NCBI RefSeq assembly: GCF_009707705.1
Contig: NZ_WLYX01000001.1
Coordinates: forward strand, 2,232,001 to 2,296,000
Source of the DNA: Paludibacterium denitrificans
GTDB taxonomy: Bacteria; Pseudomonadota; Gammaproteobacteria; Burkholderiales; Chromobacteriaceae
Reading direction: 5' to 3'
DNA length: 64,000 nt
Made by a program: the position numbers and the translations under genes. Under the pieces are notes generated by a model. It saw only the letters and a list, made by a program, of their open reading frames with translations. It searched no databases and was not told the origin of the DNA. Below are positions 43,643 through 54,183 of this stretch, piece after piece; position 1 is the stretch's first letter, and each line of letters begins with the position of its first letter.

Positions 43643-45393
43643 TCAGGCTTCGGCCTGGCTGCTTTGTAGCTGTTGCAACTGGTACAGACGCTGGTAAATG
43701 CCATGCTCGATGGCCATCAGCTGGTCATGATTGCCGGTTTCGGCAATCTGGCCGTGATTGAGCACGATGATGCGGTCGGCGTCGCGGATGGTGGACAGGC
43801 GGTGGGCGATGGAAATGAGCGTGATCTGCCCGCGTAGCGCGGTCAGGGTCTGTTGTACGCGCTGCTCGGTTTCGCTGTCGATGTGCGAGGTGGCCTCGTC
43901 CAGCAGCAGTATTTGGGGGCGGCCCGCCAGCGCGCGGGCAATGGCGATCAGTTGTTTCTGTCCGCTGGACAGGCGCGTGCCGCTCTCGCCCATGTCGGTA
44001 TCATAGCCGTGTTCCAGCGCCAGAATCAGCTCGTGCACACCGGCCGCCCGGGCCGCCGCTTCGATGTCCTGTTGGCTCAATCCACGTCCCATGTCGATGT
44101 TCTCGCGCGCGCTGGCGGCCAGCAGAAACGGCTCCTGTGGCACTAGCCCGATTCCGGCGCGGAAGGCGTCATCGCCAATCTCGTCCAGCGCGATGCCGTC
44201 CAACCGGATGCTTCCCTGCTGTGGTGCATAAAAGCGCAGCAACAGTGACAGCAGGGTGGATTTGCCACTGCCGGTATGGCCGACGATGCCGTAGAACTTG
44301 CCCGCCGGAATCGCCAGTTGCAGATCATGCAGAATCGGGTGGCCCGGCTGGTAGCCAAAGCTGACGTGATCGAAACTCACCGCGCCGTGGCTGATGCTGG
44401 CTTCACCCCGGCCGGGCGCCTGACGCGGTTCCTGCAACAGCGCATTGACGCGCGCGGCTGCTACCACCGCCTGCTGCAGCTGGCTGAACTGCAGCGTGAT
44501 CTGGATCAGCGGCTCCACCACGCGCGCAATGTAGCCGACAAAGGCGTACAGCACGCCAATTTCCAGCCCGGCGGGCGGACGTTGGCCGAAACGGGCAATC
44601 ACCACCACCAAGAGCACCACGTTAAGCAAATCCAGCGCCGGGCGCAGCAGCCGGGCATTGGCCGACAGCTCGGACAAGCGGGCACGGTACTGTTGCCCGT
44701 TGGTGGCGATAAAGCGCTCGCTAAAGCGGCCTTCGGCGTTGCTGGCTTGCAGCACGCTCATGCCGTTGATCGATTCGGCCAACTGCGCATTAATCTGGCT
44801 GCGCAGCTCACGCGCCTGCGCCACCGACGGCGCGCTCCAGCGCTGGTAGCCCCACACGATCAGCGCCATGGCCGGAATCAGCAGCAACACCACCAGCATC
44901 AGCCGCCAGTCCAGCCAGGCCATGGCCAAGAGGGCGCCCAGCACCACGATGCCGCTGTTGAGCATGACAAACAGCACCTGCACATACAGCGCCTTGACCG
45001 ACTCGGTATCGTTGGTGACGCGGCTCACCAGCTGGCCGGTAATGGCGCGGTCGAAAAACGCCATCGGCAGCGCCAGAACGTGTTCATACACCGGCGGCGC
45101 AGACGTTCGACACAGCGCATGGCCACGCTTACCAGCCGCACCAGTTGCAGGTAACGCAATGCCGAGGCCACATAGCCGGACAGCAGGCTGCCCGCCAGCA
45201 GCAGGACGATCACGCCCCAGTCGAGTTGATGCGGCAACAGGTAACGGTCGATAAACACCTTGCCCAATAGCGGGCCAGCGGCTTCCAGCAAGGCTGCCAG
45301 CACCAGCCAGAGCAGGCCCAGCCACAGGTGACGGTGTTCCGGTGCGGCAGCCAGACGCAACAGCGTCATGGCATCACGGCGTTCAGTCTTCAT
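43643..45393 (-). CDS. mdlB: ABC multidrug exporter half, MdlB-like
   Basis: An exporter half-transporter of about 583 residues: six-helix membrane domain, then the ATPase with Walker A GHTGSGKST, Q-loop VPQEPF, signature LSSGQKQ and Walker B ILLLDEAT. It resembles MdlB/SmdB, which pairs with MdlA/SmdA into a heterodimer. One slip near 45096 (CGCCGGTG for CGCCAGGTG on the coding strand). Its ATG overlaps the end of mdlA by 11 bases. Its 3' end converges on the outer-membrane efflux gene. Confidence 0.9.
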
Positions 45394-47125
45394 TCAGGCT
45401 GGCCTCCAGTTGTTGATAGCGCCACTGGCTGGCATACCAGCCCTCGCGCTGCAACAGCGCCTGATGTGTGCCGGTTTCGCTCACCCGCCCCGGCGCAGCA
45501 CCACAATGTCGTCGGCATCCGCCACGGCCGACAAGCGATGGCTGACGATAATCACCATGCGCCCGCGTCGCGTCTCGCGCAGGTGTTGCAGGATCAGGGT
45601 TTCCGTTTGGGTATCGACGGCGGAGAGCGCGTCATCCAGCAGCAACAGCGGTGTATCGGCCAGCAGCGCGCGCGCAATCGCCAGCCGCTGGCGCTGGCCA
45701 CCGGATAGCGCCACGCCACGCTCGCCCACCGGGGTATCGTAGCCTTGCGGCAGGCGCATGATGTCATCGTGCACCGCCGCCATCTGGGCAACGCGGACAA
45801 TCTCGTCGCGGCTGGCATCCGGGCGCGCCAGCGCGATATTGTCGGCGACGGAAGCCGAAAACAGAAACGGCTCCTGCGGCACCCAGCTGATTGCCTCGCG
45901 CAGGGTGGCCAGCCGGTAATCGGCAATGGCGCTGCCGCCCCAGAAAATATTGCCCTGCTGCAACGGGTACTGCCGTAGCAACAGTCGTAGCAGCGTGGTT
46001 TTTCCGGCACCGGTCGGGCCTACCGAGGCCAAGCGTATGGCCCGGCTGCAGCCGAAACGACACCGTCTCCAGCGCCGGTCGGTTTTGTTCCGGGTAACAG
46101 AAGCTGATCTGACGGTATTCCAGCCCGCCCGGTTGCAGTGATGCGCGCGTGCCGCCATCCTGTACCGATGGCGCCCGGCTGAGAATGGCCTCCAGCCGCT
46201 GCCAGGCCGCCTTGCCGCGCTCCAGTAGCGACAGCACCCAGCCCGCGGCAAACATCGGCCAGATCAACTGGCCCAGATACATGCTGAAGCTGGTCAGTTC
46301 ACCAATCGTCAGCGCCCGCTGCCATACCAGATAACCGCCCAGCGCCAGCGTCATCAGGCTGGATGTTGCCAGCGTCAGCCCCACCGCTGGTTCATAGGCG
46401 GCTTCCCAACGCTGCGCTTCCAGACTGCTGGCTGATGCCTGTTCGGCCAACCTTGCCAGCTCCCGGCCATTGCGCCGTTCCAGCCCCAGCGCCCGCAGCG
46501 TGCGCACGCCGGTCAAGGTTTCCTGCACATGATCATTAAGTTGGCCGAAACGGGCCAGCGATTGCGCCCGAGCCAGATGGACATGATGCGAAATGCGCCA
46601 GAACGCCACCGCCATCAGTGGAAACGGCAACAGCGCCGCCAGAGCCAGGCGCCAATCGATACCCAGCGTCATCATGGCCAGCACCAGCACCAGTGTCAGG
46701 CTGCCGTCGAAACCGGCAAGCATCGCCTCGCCAGCCGCCATCTCCACCGCGTCGATATCATTGGTCGCGCGCGCCATCAGGTCGCCCGTGCGCTGGTGCT
46801 GGTAAAACCCCGGCCCTTGGCTGATCAATTGCCGATACAAGCGATTGCGTAGCTCCACGCCCAACTGGTAGGCCGCGGCAAACAGCTGCAAGCGCCAGCC
46901 CACGCGCAAAAAATAAATCGCCAGCCCCATCACCAGCAATAACCCAAGTTGCCACTGCAACGGTTGGCCGGAAAGCGTGTGGCTCACCAGACCGTCGACG
47001 ATATGCCCCACGGTGCGCGGAATGGCCACCGATAACGCCGCCACCGCCGCCAGCATGACGGCTGAAGCAAGGTAAGGGCGCCAGTGCCGACGGATAAAGT
47101 CGGCCAGCAAACGGTACAGCGGCAT
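45383..47125 (-). CDS. mdlA: ABC multidrug exporter half, MdlA-like
   Basis: The first gene of the exporter pair, about 583 residues. FLRVGWRLQLFAAAYQLGVEL, FYQHQRTGDLMARATNDIDAV and the ATPase motifs GPTGAGKTT, VPQEPFLFSASVADNIAL, LSGGQRQR and LLLLDDALSAVD closely follow MdlA of enterobacteria. The Walker B ends in DD instead of DE, as in E. coli MdlA, so this half is probably the weaker ATPase. Slips lie near 46043 (GCCTCGG for GCCTGG) and 45490 (CGCCGGGG for CGCCAGGGG). Confidence 0.92.
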
Positions 47126-47321
47126 GACAAAACACCTTGGAAATGGGAAAAAACATTCGCGCCCGACAACGGCATGGGGCAGAGCGCAGGTTGGATAGCC
47201 CGCTGCCACCGCGCTGATTCTAGCCGCTAACGCCGGGTGCGTGCGCATTGGCAGCGGGCTATCGTCTGTCGCACCATCATTGCCAGCAGTCCGGCTGCTG
47301 GGCTAAAATCGCCGCTCTCAT

Positions 47322-47406
47322 GCCCCGGTGGTGAAATTGGTAGACACAAGGGACTTAAAATCCCTCGGCTTCGGCTGTGCCGGTTCGACCCCGGCCCGGG
47401 GCACCA
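47322..47406 (+). tRNA. tRNA-Leu (UAA)
   Basis: A class II tRNA of 85 bases with a long variable arm and encoded CCA. The anticodon loop ACTTAAAAT gives UAA; acceptor GCCCCGG/CCGGGGC. Confidence 0.96.
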
Positions 47407-47440
47407 TCCCAACGTCCGACGACGTTCAGAGAAGTCCAGA

Positions 47441-47474
47441 AAACCCGCATGGCACAAGGCTTTGCGGGTTTTTT
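47441..47474 (+). terminator. Terminator after tRNA-Leu
   Basis: AAACCCGCA pairs with TGCGGGTTT and is followed by T residues. Confidence 0.85.
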
Positions 47475-47681
47475 GTTGTCCTCTGGTGTTCAACAGCATC
47501 CGATAGCATCCCGTTTCTTATGTACCATTTTGTGTGCCACTTCTAAAGCAGTACGAAAAAAGGTACACAGCTGTCCCCAAGTTTTTCTCCTGTCGTGCAC
47601 TCTCGTGCCAAGACGCTGGTGCATGCGTCTGGCATTGGTACAATCGCCAGCATTGCAAATGGTTAAAACAGGGGGATCGTC

Positions 47682-48378
47682 ATGAAAAACGTAATTGTCG
47701 CGGCTGTTACGCTGCTGCTTGGTGCCATGTTGAGCGATGGCCGAAGGGATCAGTTGTGAGGCGGCGCCACAAGATCAGTATGCGCAGCTGGTGTGTTCCG
47801 ATGCCCGTCTGAAAGCGCTGAACAGCGAAGTGAACAAGCTGTATGGCGATTTACTCGCCAGCAAGCCGGTCGATGCTGAAAACATCAAGGCTTTTTACCA
47901 GCATCAGTATCCCAGCGATAAGGCATGGGTCAAGTGTGGCAGCAATGTCTTCTGTACCGAGGGCGCCTTGCTCGGTCTGAAAGAGATGCTGACGGGGGAA
48001 CATGCCTTTGTTGGCAAATATGCGGTAACGGGTAAGGCGGATATCCTGCCTGTTAGCGCAACCGCGTCAACCGTATAAAGTGAATAACGTATGGTTCGAC
48101 CCGCGCAAACACCGCACACCGACCACCTCGGTGGTGATGCGCGGCTTACTATCCAGCGGGAGTGCGCTCAATTACCACACGCTGGTGCTGGAACTGGGCG
48201 GCGGCTATAACGTGCTGCTTGGTCTGATGGAAAACTTCCCCGTTGATGCCGTGGCACAGCTTAACCAGTTGCTGGCCAGCAAGCGGCCGGTTCTGGTGAA
48301 AGGCGAACTGCTGCGTAGCAAGGAATCCAGCCCGCCATGGACACCTATGCACCCATCGAGATTCGCTCGGCCCGCTAA
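47682..48378 (+). CDS. Secreted protein with LprI/DUF1311-like N-terminus
   Basis: A signal peptide (VIVAAVTLLLGAML) precedes SCEAAPQDQYAQLVCSDARL, where two cysteines and the following leucine-rich helix resemble the lysozyme-inhibitor LprI-like (DUF1311) pattern. Two more cysteines (VKCGSNVFC) and a beta-rich C-terminal half follow. Corrected length is about 231 residues. Slips lie near 47731 (GAGC for an expected GCCGGC), 48066 and 48335. The C-terminal half (NNVWFDPRKHRTP onward) does not belong to that family and is unassigned. It stands alone between terminators. Confidence 0.65.
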
Positions 48379-48410
48379 TGGCAGGCAATCCTCCCATTAC
48401 TGAATGAAAC

Positions 48411-48440
48411 AAGCCCGCTAAAGCGGGCTTGTGTGTTTTA
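48411..48440 (+). terminator. Terminator of the LprI-like gene
   Basis: CAAGCCCGCT pairs with AGCGGGCTTG across two bases and is followed by TGTGTTTT. Confidence 0.85.
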
Positions 48441-48505
48441 CCGTTCCCTTGTTGGAGGAAACGGTCAGCGCCAGCCGAGTGTTCGGCCTAGCTCGTGATA
48501 AGCGC

Positions 48506-48922
48506 TCACTTGCGCTTGTTACGGTAGTTTTCCATTTCACGGGCGGCGGTGGCAAAGTCAAACGCGCCGATGGCGTCGGAGAGATTGCTGTACAACAGAT
48601 CGTCCGCCTTGGTCTGGCTGGCTTCGCTAGTGTCGAGGCTGTTGGAATAACGATAAGAGTCCGACTTGATACCGGTTTTCAGGTTGGCCAGCGACACATT
48701 GACCCATGCCATCGATACCCCGGACAACACCGTGGCGTTGCCGCGAATGCTCAACGCTAGGCCGCGCTCATTGAGAAACTTGCACTGCGCGTCGGAAATC
48801 GGATAGCCGCCATGTTGACGCGCAATCTCGCGGATGTTGTCAGAGTCAGAGGTCTTGAAGGTGCAGGCCGGGCTGGAGGCGGATACGGCACACAACAGGA
48901 CAAACCACAGTGGCTTCATCAT
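48506..48922 (-). CDS. Small secreted protein of unknown function
   Basis: About 138 residues with a signal peptide (MMKPLWFVLLCAVSASSPAC). The mature part is Ser/Asn/Asp-rich with one further cysteine (AQCKFL) and a long C-terminal helix ending NYRNKRK. The reading frame is intact. The signal-peptide cysteine might act as a lipobox (SSPAC), but the -1/-3 residues are not ideal. No family recognised. Confidence 0.6.
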   Translation of the reverse strand: MMKPLWFVLLCAVSASSPACTFKTSDSDNIREIARQHGGYPISDAQCKFLNERGLALSIRGNATVLSGVSMAWVNVSLANLKTGIKSDSYRYSNSLDTSEASQTKADDLLYSNLSDAIGAFDFATAAREMENYRNKRK

Positions 48923-49084
48923 AAACCTTTCCATTTAAGGTACAGGCCGATTCTATGTGGCTTCTTTAACCTTAACAATGGCCTGTTACCCAAAATCGGT
49001 AAGCCAGATTCCCGGTTAGCGCGATAGCCCGCTGCACCTTCATCAGACGGAAAAAGGGGCAGGGACGTGGCGCCTGACCAGACA

Positions 49085-49114
49085 GCAAAACGCCGAGGCG
49101 GCATGGCCTCGGCG
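49085..49114 (-). terminator. Terminator of the chemoreceptor gene
   Basis: On the minus strand AACGCCGAGGC pairs with GCCTCGGCGTT and ends in TTTT. Confidence 0.82.
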
Positions 49115-49137
49115 TTGGGACGACGGCAAACGGTGGC

Positions 49138-50745
49138 TCAGACCTTGAAGCGCGATACGCTGGCTTTGAGCTCACCCGACAAGCCTACCAATTGTTCCAT
49201 CTGGCGGCTGGTGTCGGTCGAGGTGGCGCTGTTGCTGGCAATGCCATTGGCGATCAGCTCCACACGCTTGGCGATGTCGTCGCTGGCAGCGCGCTGCTGT
49301 TGCAGGCCGGAGGCGATGGCTTCCATAGCCTGTGCCGCTTTGGCCGCCGCCTGAGCCATGCGTTGTACTGCATTGGCAACCTGATCTTCACGCTGGCTGC
49401 CGTCCTCGGCCCGGGTTTGCGCCTGTTCCAGCGCAAGACGCGCCGTGTCGGTCGTGGTGCCCACTTTTTCTACAATGCCATTGATTTCTTCGGTCGAGCG
49501 GGTAGTGCGTTCGGCCAACTTGCGCACTTCGTCGGCCACCACGGCAAAGCCGCGCCCCTGTTCACCGGCGCGAGCCGCTTCAATCGCCGCGTTCAGGGCC
49601 AGCAGGTTGGTCTGGTCTGCGATATCGCGAATCGTCACGACAATGCCGTTGATGTTGGCAATATTGGCCTGCAGGCTATCCATGCTTTGCGTCGCCGCCT
49701 GCATCGTGGTCAGTACCTTTTGCATTGCGGCGGCAGCGGTTTCGGTCGAGGTACGCGCCTCGGCACCTTCGTTTTCGCTTTGCAACGACAAGGCGCGCAC
49801 GTCCTGTGCGCTTTCCGACATGCTGGCGATGCTTTCCGTCAGTTGCTCCACGGCCGAAGCAATGGCGGAAGTGGCGGCACTTTGTTCGGTAGAGGTTTGT
49901 GCCAGCAACTCGGTTTCCTGGCTAACCGTCTGGCTGGACTGGCTGACGCGTTCGGCACAGCGCACCACTTCGGCAATCAGGGTGCGGATCTGTTCCTGCG
50001 TACGGGTGGTCATGGCTAGCACGCTATCGCCTTGCAGGTCGGGCTTGTCCAGCCGATGGCGTAAATCCCCTTCGGCCAACTTCTGCAGGCAGTCGGCCAC
50101 TTCTCTGGGCTCGCCACCCAGTTGGCGGAAAATCTCCAGACCGATATAGCAGGCGGCACCCACGACCAGCACCATCGACAGCAGGCCGCCCACGGCTGCC
50201 AGCAGGGTATGGCTGTCCAGATCGGTCAGCACGGCGGCTTCGCGGGTCTTGGCGGCGGCATTGGCCTGTTCGACCTCGGCCAGCAGAATATCGCGGATCG
50301 CCCGCCATTTTGGCGTTTCGTCATGCACCAGCTTGGCCTTGGCGGCGTCAAACTCGCCATGCTGGACGAGCTGGATAATCGCCTGCTGGCTGCCTTGCAG
50401 CGCTTCCACGGTGGCGGGAAGCTGCGCGATGTGGTCGTTGCCCGCATCCAGCTGTTTCAAGACAGCAATCTCGCTGCTGAATTTTTGCTGCGCGTTTTGA
50501 TAATTCTGCATGGCCTTGGCGTTGCTTGGATCCAGCAGGTAGTTGCGCAGCGCCTGACCCATCTGCAGGCCATGGGCGTAACTGGTGGTGGAGGCCTGAC
50601 GCAAGGCCATTTGCTGGCTGACAAATTCGCGTAGCGCCGTCCCTTGGCGCGCCGCCATCCAGATGGACGACACCGCCTGAAAGCCGATGCCGACAAAGCT
50701 GATGACTACCAGCAGTATCAATCTTGATTTAAGCGATAGCTTCAT
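49138..50745 (-). CDS. Methyl-accepting chemotaxis protein
   Basis: A chemoreceptor of 535 residues: an N-terminal helix ([19 protein letters not shown]), a periplasmic four-helix sensor of about 150 residues, a second helix ([23 protein letters not shown]), HAMP and the signalling hairpin with the tip [32 protein letters not shown] 50745 is chosen because the open frame upstream looks random. No che or flagellar genes are nearby, so this is an orphan receptor; its ligand is unknown. The reading frame is intact. It has uptake-like words at 49510 and 50071, both coding K-L-A-E. Confidence 0.95.
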   Translation of the reverse strand: MKLSLKSRLILLVVISFVGIGFQAVSSIWMAARQGTALREFVSQQMALRQASTTSYAHGLQMGQALRNYLLDPSNAKAMQNYQNAQQKFSSEIAVLKQLDAGNDHIAQLPATVEALQGSQQAIIQLVQHGEFDAAKAKLVHDETPKWRAIRDILLAEVEQANAAAKTREAAVLTDLDSHTLLAAVGGLLSMVLVVGAACYIGLEIFRQLGGEPREVADCLQKLAEGDLRHRLDKPDLQGDSVLAMTTRTQEQIRTLIAEVVRCAERVSQSSQTVSQETELLAQTSTEQSAATSAIASAVEQLTESIASMSESAQDVRALSLQSENEGAEARTSTETAAAAMQKVLTTMQAATQSMDSLQANIANINGIVVTIRDIADQTNLLALNAAIEAARAGEQGRGFAVVADEVRKLAERTTRSTEEINGIVEKVGTTTDTARLALEQAQTRAEDGSQREDQVANAVQRMAQAAAKAAQAMEAIASGLQQQRAASDDIAKRVELIANGIASNSATSTDTSRQMEQLVGLSGELKASVSRFKV

Positions 50746-51020
50746 AATTGATGGCTTGACTTTCAATTTAATGGGTTGATCTAAATAAAACCATGGTAAA
50801 TATACCATTCGGCCATGCGGGTAGCATGATAAGCATTGCCTGCTCGGGCGTCGACAGGTCAAACGCTGGGGGGGGAGGGCGTCGATCAGGCGCGAGCCCG
50901 GATGCGCCGCGGAACTGTCCATCACGGCCGCCGCCCTGTCTAATCCCTTTGGCACAACCACTGGCGACGGGCTGTTTTCACGGGGAATGGCATTTATTTT
51001 AAAATAATCACAAATAGTGA
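50746..51020. other. Spacer upstream of the chemoreceptor gene, no gene seen
   Basis: The bases between the chemoreceptor start and the cspA promoter hold AT-rich stretches and a G run but no gene I can support. The chemoreceptor promoter must lie here; I cannot identify it with confidence. Confidence 0.5.
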
Positions 51021-51049
51021 TTGACCGGCTGGTACTGAGTGCGTATAAC
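51021..51049 (+). promoter_or_regulatory. Promoter of the cold-shock gene, with long 5' leader
   Basis: TTGACC and TATAAC are 17 bases apart. The start would be near 51056, leaving a leader of about 145 bases before the ATG. Long leaders are the temperature-sensing element of cspA-type mRNAs. Confidence 0.6.
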
Positions 51050-51200
51050 GGTACTGCAGGGTTTTCAAGTTCCATATCTATTTCGCTACATTTGTGTCCC
51101 CTTCCTCAAAAGCGGTGCCCCATTGTTCAAATATCTATTCCTTGATTATCTTGCTCTTTCGAGCATTGGCTCTCAAAAACATTAAGTAAAGGAATACATA

Positions 51201-51404
51201 ATGGAAACCGGTACCGTTAAATTTTTCAATGACGCAAAAGGCTTTGGTTTCATCACCCCGGACAACGGCGGCGATGATTTGTTCGCACACTTCTCTGAAA
51301 TCAAAGTAGACGGCTTCAAGTCGCTGCATGATGGCCAGAAAGTTAGCTACACCAAAGGCATGGGTCAAAAAGGCCCGGCTGCAACCAACATTCAACCGCT
51401 TTAA
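51201..51404 (+). CDS. cspA: Cold-shock protein
   Basis: A 67-residue cold-shock domain protein, an RNA chaperone and transcription antiterminator. Both RNA-binding motifs are present: KGFGFITP (RNP1) and DLFAHFS (RNP2). GTVKFFND opens it as in most family members. It is preceded by AGTAAAGGA and a long leader. The frame is intact, AT-richer than its neighbours as is usual for csp genes. Several csp paralogues usually exist, so the letter of the symbol is uncertain. Confidence 0.93.
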   Translation: METGTVKFFNDAKGFGFITPDNGGDDLFAHFSEIKVDGFKSLHDGQKVSYTKGMGQKGPAATNIQPL

Positions 51405-51608
51405 TTTGTATTGAGGTGTTGCCAGAATAGTTATCTCATTCCATTGAGATAAATTAAATGGCATGGGTTTTAACTGTTGCCAGATATTAAGTTGAATTTA
51501 ATTATTCATGGCTTGATATCGGTGATAAACAACAAAACCCGTTGTTTGGCAACACTCATACTTTATTGTGGTTATCACGTTACGCTGTTGACCGTGACGT
51601 GCAGTTGC

Positions 51609-51684
<76 letters not shown>

Positions 51685-51687
51685 ATC

Positions 51688-51721
51688 AAAAAGCCAAGAG
51701 CCTGATGCTCTTGGCTTTTTT
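51688..51721 (+). terminator. Terminator after tRNA-fMet
   Basis: AAAAAGCCAAGAGC pairs with GCTCTTGGCTTTTT around TGAT. The roughly 290 bases after it, up to proQ, hold no gene that I can see. Confidence 0.9.
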
Positions 51722-52013
51722 GTGTTCTACAGTTAACAGGCATGGCGGCGTCAGTGGTTAGCGTGCAGAGCTGTCAGCGTTGTCGTAAAACCCCGGGCCA
51801 GAGCCGTCTGTGGCCGTGTCGGCATTGGTAAAAAAGCCGACAGAAGCCCGTTGGTGTCTTTTGTTTCTGGTATGCGCGGGCAACCTGCATTAAGATAACG
51901 CCCGCCTTGGTGGTACGCCTTGCGTATGACTGTGGGGCAAGGGCCGGTAATATGCCGGTTTCTGGTCGGGCAGCGCTGGCTGCCTGTGCATCAACAGATC
52001 TAGATAGAAGTTC

Positions 52014-52432
52014 ATGAAGCCAAATACTGAAACGGCACTGGGCGCCGCCCTCAAATCCGCAGTGCAGAGTCTGTCCAAGAAAAAACAGACTGAGATGATT
52101 GCGGAACATGTTTACAGCAAGTTCGAGGTGTTCCGCCAGTTCCGTCCGCTGGCTTTGGGCATTCACGAAAGCCTGATTGCCTCGTTGCCTCAATTCGAGG
52201 CCACGCTGATTTCGCGCGTGGTGGCCAATCACTGTCGCAAACCGCGTTACATCAAATCGCTGGCGCGTGGCGGCAAACGTTTTGATCTCGCTAAGCTAAG
52301 CCGGTGGGGGAAGTAACGCCGGATGAGAAAAAAGCGGCGGAACTGATGGTCGCCCCCAAGCCTGCTGCGGCAGCGGTGGTGGCACCCGAGGCCGCACCGG
52401 TTCCAGCAGTCGAGGAGAAAGCGGCAGACTAA
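52014..52432 (+). CDS. proQ: ProQ/FinO-family RNA chaperone
   Basis: About 139 residues. The FinO domain fills the first 100 (LKSAVQSLSKKKQ, FEVFRQFRPLALGIHESL, RYIKSLARGGKRFDL) and an Ala/Pro/Glu-rich tail follows. It is short like the minimal ProQ of Neisseria. The frame breaks near 52290, where GCTAAGCTAAGCC stands for a GCCGGCAAGCC (L-A-G-K-P). ProQ binds structured small RNAs and 3' ends, which is relevant to the candidate small RNA at 13493. Confidence 0.9.
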
Positions 52433-52516
52433 CCCGCCGTCTGGTTTCATCCTCCAACCCTCTGTTGCCTGTGGCCGGAGGGTTTTTGTTTGTCATTAAC
52501 GCAATGGAGAGCGCCG

Positions 52517-53652
52517 ATGCGCTGGGTTCTGGCTCCGGATTCATTCAAGGGCTCGTTATCGGCACAGGCCGTGGCGCAAGCCATGGCCTGTGGCATTCGC
52601 CGCGCGGATGAGGCGGCGCAATGCGACCTCCTGCCGATGGCTGATGGCGGCGAAGGAACGCTGGCCGCGCTGGCCGCGGCGGTAGGTGGCACTTGGTTGC
52701 ATGTGCCGGTCCATCACGCGGAAGGGGAATTAAAGCCTTCCGCCGCCTTGCTGTTGCCTGATGGCACCGTGGTGGTAGAAGTGGCGCGTATTGTCGGCTT
52801 GCCTGATGTGACCGACAGCTCGGTATTGACACGCACCAGCAGTGGGGTGGGGGAGATGCTGGCGGCGCTGCTACAGGCCGGGCATCGACGTCTTGCCGTG
52901 GCGTTGGGCGGCTCCTGCACCAATGACGGCGGTGTCGGTTGTCTGGCCGCGTTGGGCGTGCATTTGCGGGATGCGGCTTAGCCAGCCAGTTACGGCGTTG
53001 CTTAAGCAAGGTTGGCCGAAATCTGTCAGGTCGATATCACGGCGCTGGACTCGCCTTTGGCCGAGGCCGAGCTGGAGATCTGGTCGGACGTGAGTAATCC
53101 GCTGACCGGCCCAAATGGGGCCACGGCGATATTCGGCCCACAGAAAGGGGTACAGCCCGAGCAGGTGGCGACCCGGATGCCGCCATTGCCAGATTTGCCG
53201 AACTGGCCGACACGGCTTTCGGCCAACCTTGTCGTCAGCGTGCCGGTAGCGGTGCAGCCGGAGGCTTGGGCTATGCTCTGCAATTATTGGGCGGACGGCC
53301 TTATCCCGGTGCGCAGGCCGTGGTCCGGCATATCGGGTTGGCCGCCGCCTTGCAGACGGCAGACTGGGTGTTGACTGGTGAAGGCCGCAGCGATGGGCAG
53401 ACACTGGCTGGCAAGGCGCCGCTCCAGGTTGCGGCCATGGCGCGGCAGGCCGGTGTGCCGGTCAGCCTGTTGTCAGGCGCGGTGGTGCCTGATGGCGATG
53501 GCCAACTGGTGCGCGCATTTGATGGCTGTTTTTCGCTCTGCAACCGGCCGATGACCTTATCGCAGGCCATGGACGAAGCCGAGACGCGCATCGCCCAGCA
53601 GGCAGAGCAATTGGCGCGGCTGGTATTGGCCAGCCGCGGGAGGACGCGATGA
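52517..53652 (+). CDS. glxK: Glycerate kinase
   Basis: Phosphorylates glycerate, linking glyoxylate breakdown to glycolysis. [35 protein letters not shown] and [14 protein letters not shown] are the type I (GlxK/GarK) motifs; corrected length is about 380 residues. Slips near 52976 (GCTTAGC) and 53000 (GCTTAAGC), both expected GCCGGC, and near 53180. Two uptake-like words lie in it (53011, 53218). The stop overlaps the ATG of the macro-domain gene (ATGATGA), so the two are translated in tandem. Confidence 0.92.
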
Positions 53653-54183
53653 TGAAGGTGGCAGCAACGGAACTGGCGCTGGTGCAGGGTGACATTACTC
53701 GGCTGGCCGTGGATGCAATTGTCAATGCCGCCAATTCCAGCCTGCTGGGCGGCGGCGGGGTGGACGGGGCGATCCATCGTGCGGCCTAGCCCGCAATTGT
53801 TGGCCGAATGCCGTACCACGGGCGGGTGCCCCACCGGTGAGGCGCGGATGACTGCAGGCTATGCCTTGCCAGCGCGTTACGTGATTCATACCGTCGGGCC
53901 GGTATGGCACGGTGGTAACCATGGGGAAGCCGGTTTGCTGGCGGCCTGTTACCGTGCCAGCCTTGGTTTGGCGCAGCAGTACCAACTGGGCTCACTGGCG
54001 TTTCCGGCGATCAGTTGCGGGGTGTACGGCTATCCGGCTGCGGCGGCGAGCCAGATTGCCGTGGCGGCGGTGTGTGACTGGCTGCAGCATACCGAGTCGA
54101 CTCTGCGCCAGATATGGTTTGTGGCACGGGATGCTGCCATGGCTGCCCACTACCGGCGCCTGCTTGAGCACTCCGCGCTTTAG
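53649..54183 (+). CDS. Macro-domain protein, ADP-ribosyl deacetylase type (YmdB-like)
   Basis: A stand-alone macro domain of about 177 residues. [36 protein letters not shown] and the region [11 protein letters not shown] form the ADP-ribose pocket; the pattern is that of O-acetyl-ADP-ribose deacetylases. Near 53784 GCCTAGC stands for GCCGGC, giving a shift at A-A-G-P. Its start overlaps glxK and its stop overlaps the stop of the converging channel gene. A functional link between glycerate kinase and ADP-ribose removal is not established. Confidence 0.9.

Noticed and set aside
50746..51075. N-terminal extension of the chemoreceptor by about 110 codons
   Set aside because: The extra part has random composition and no signal; the membrane helix expected at the N-terminus begins directly after ATG 50745.
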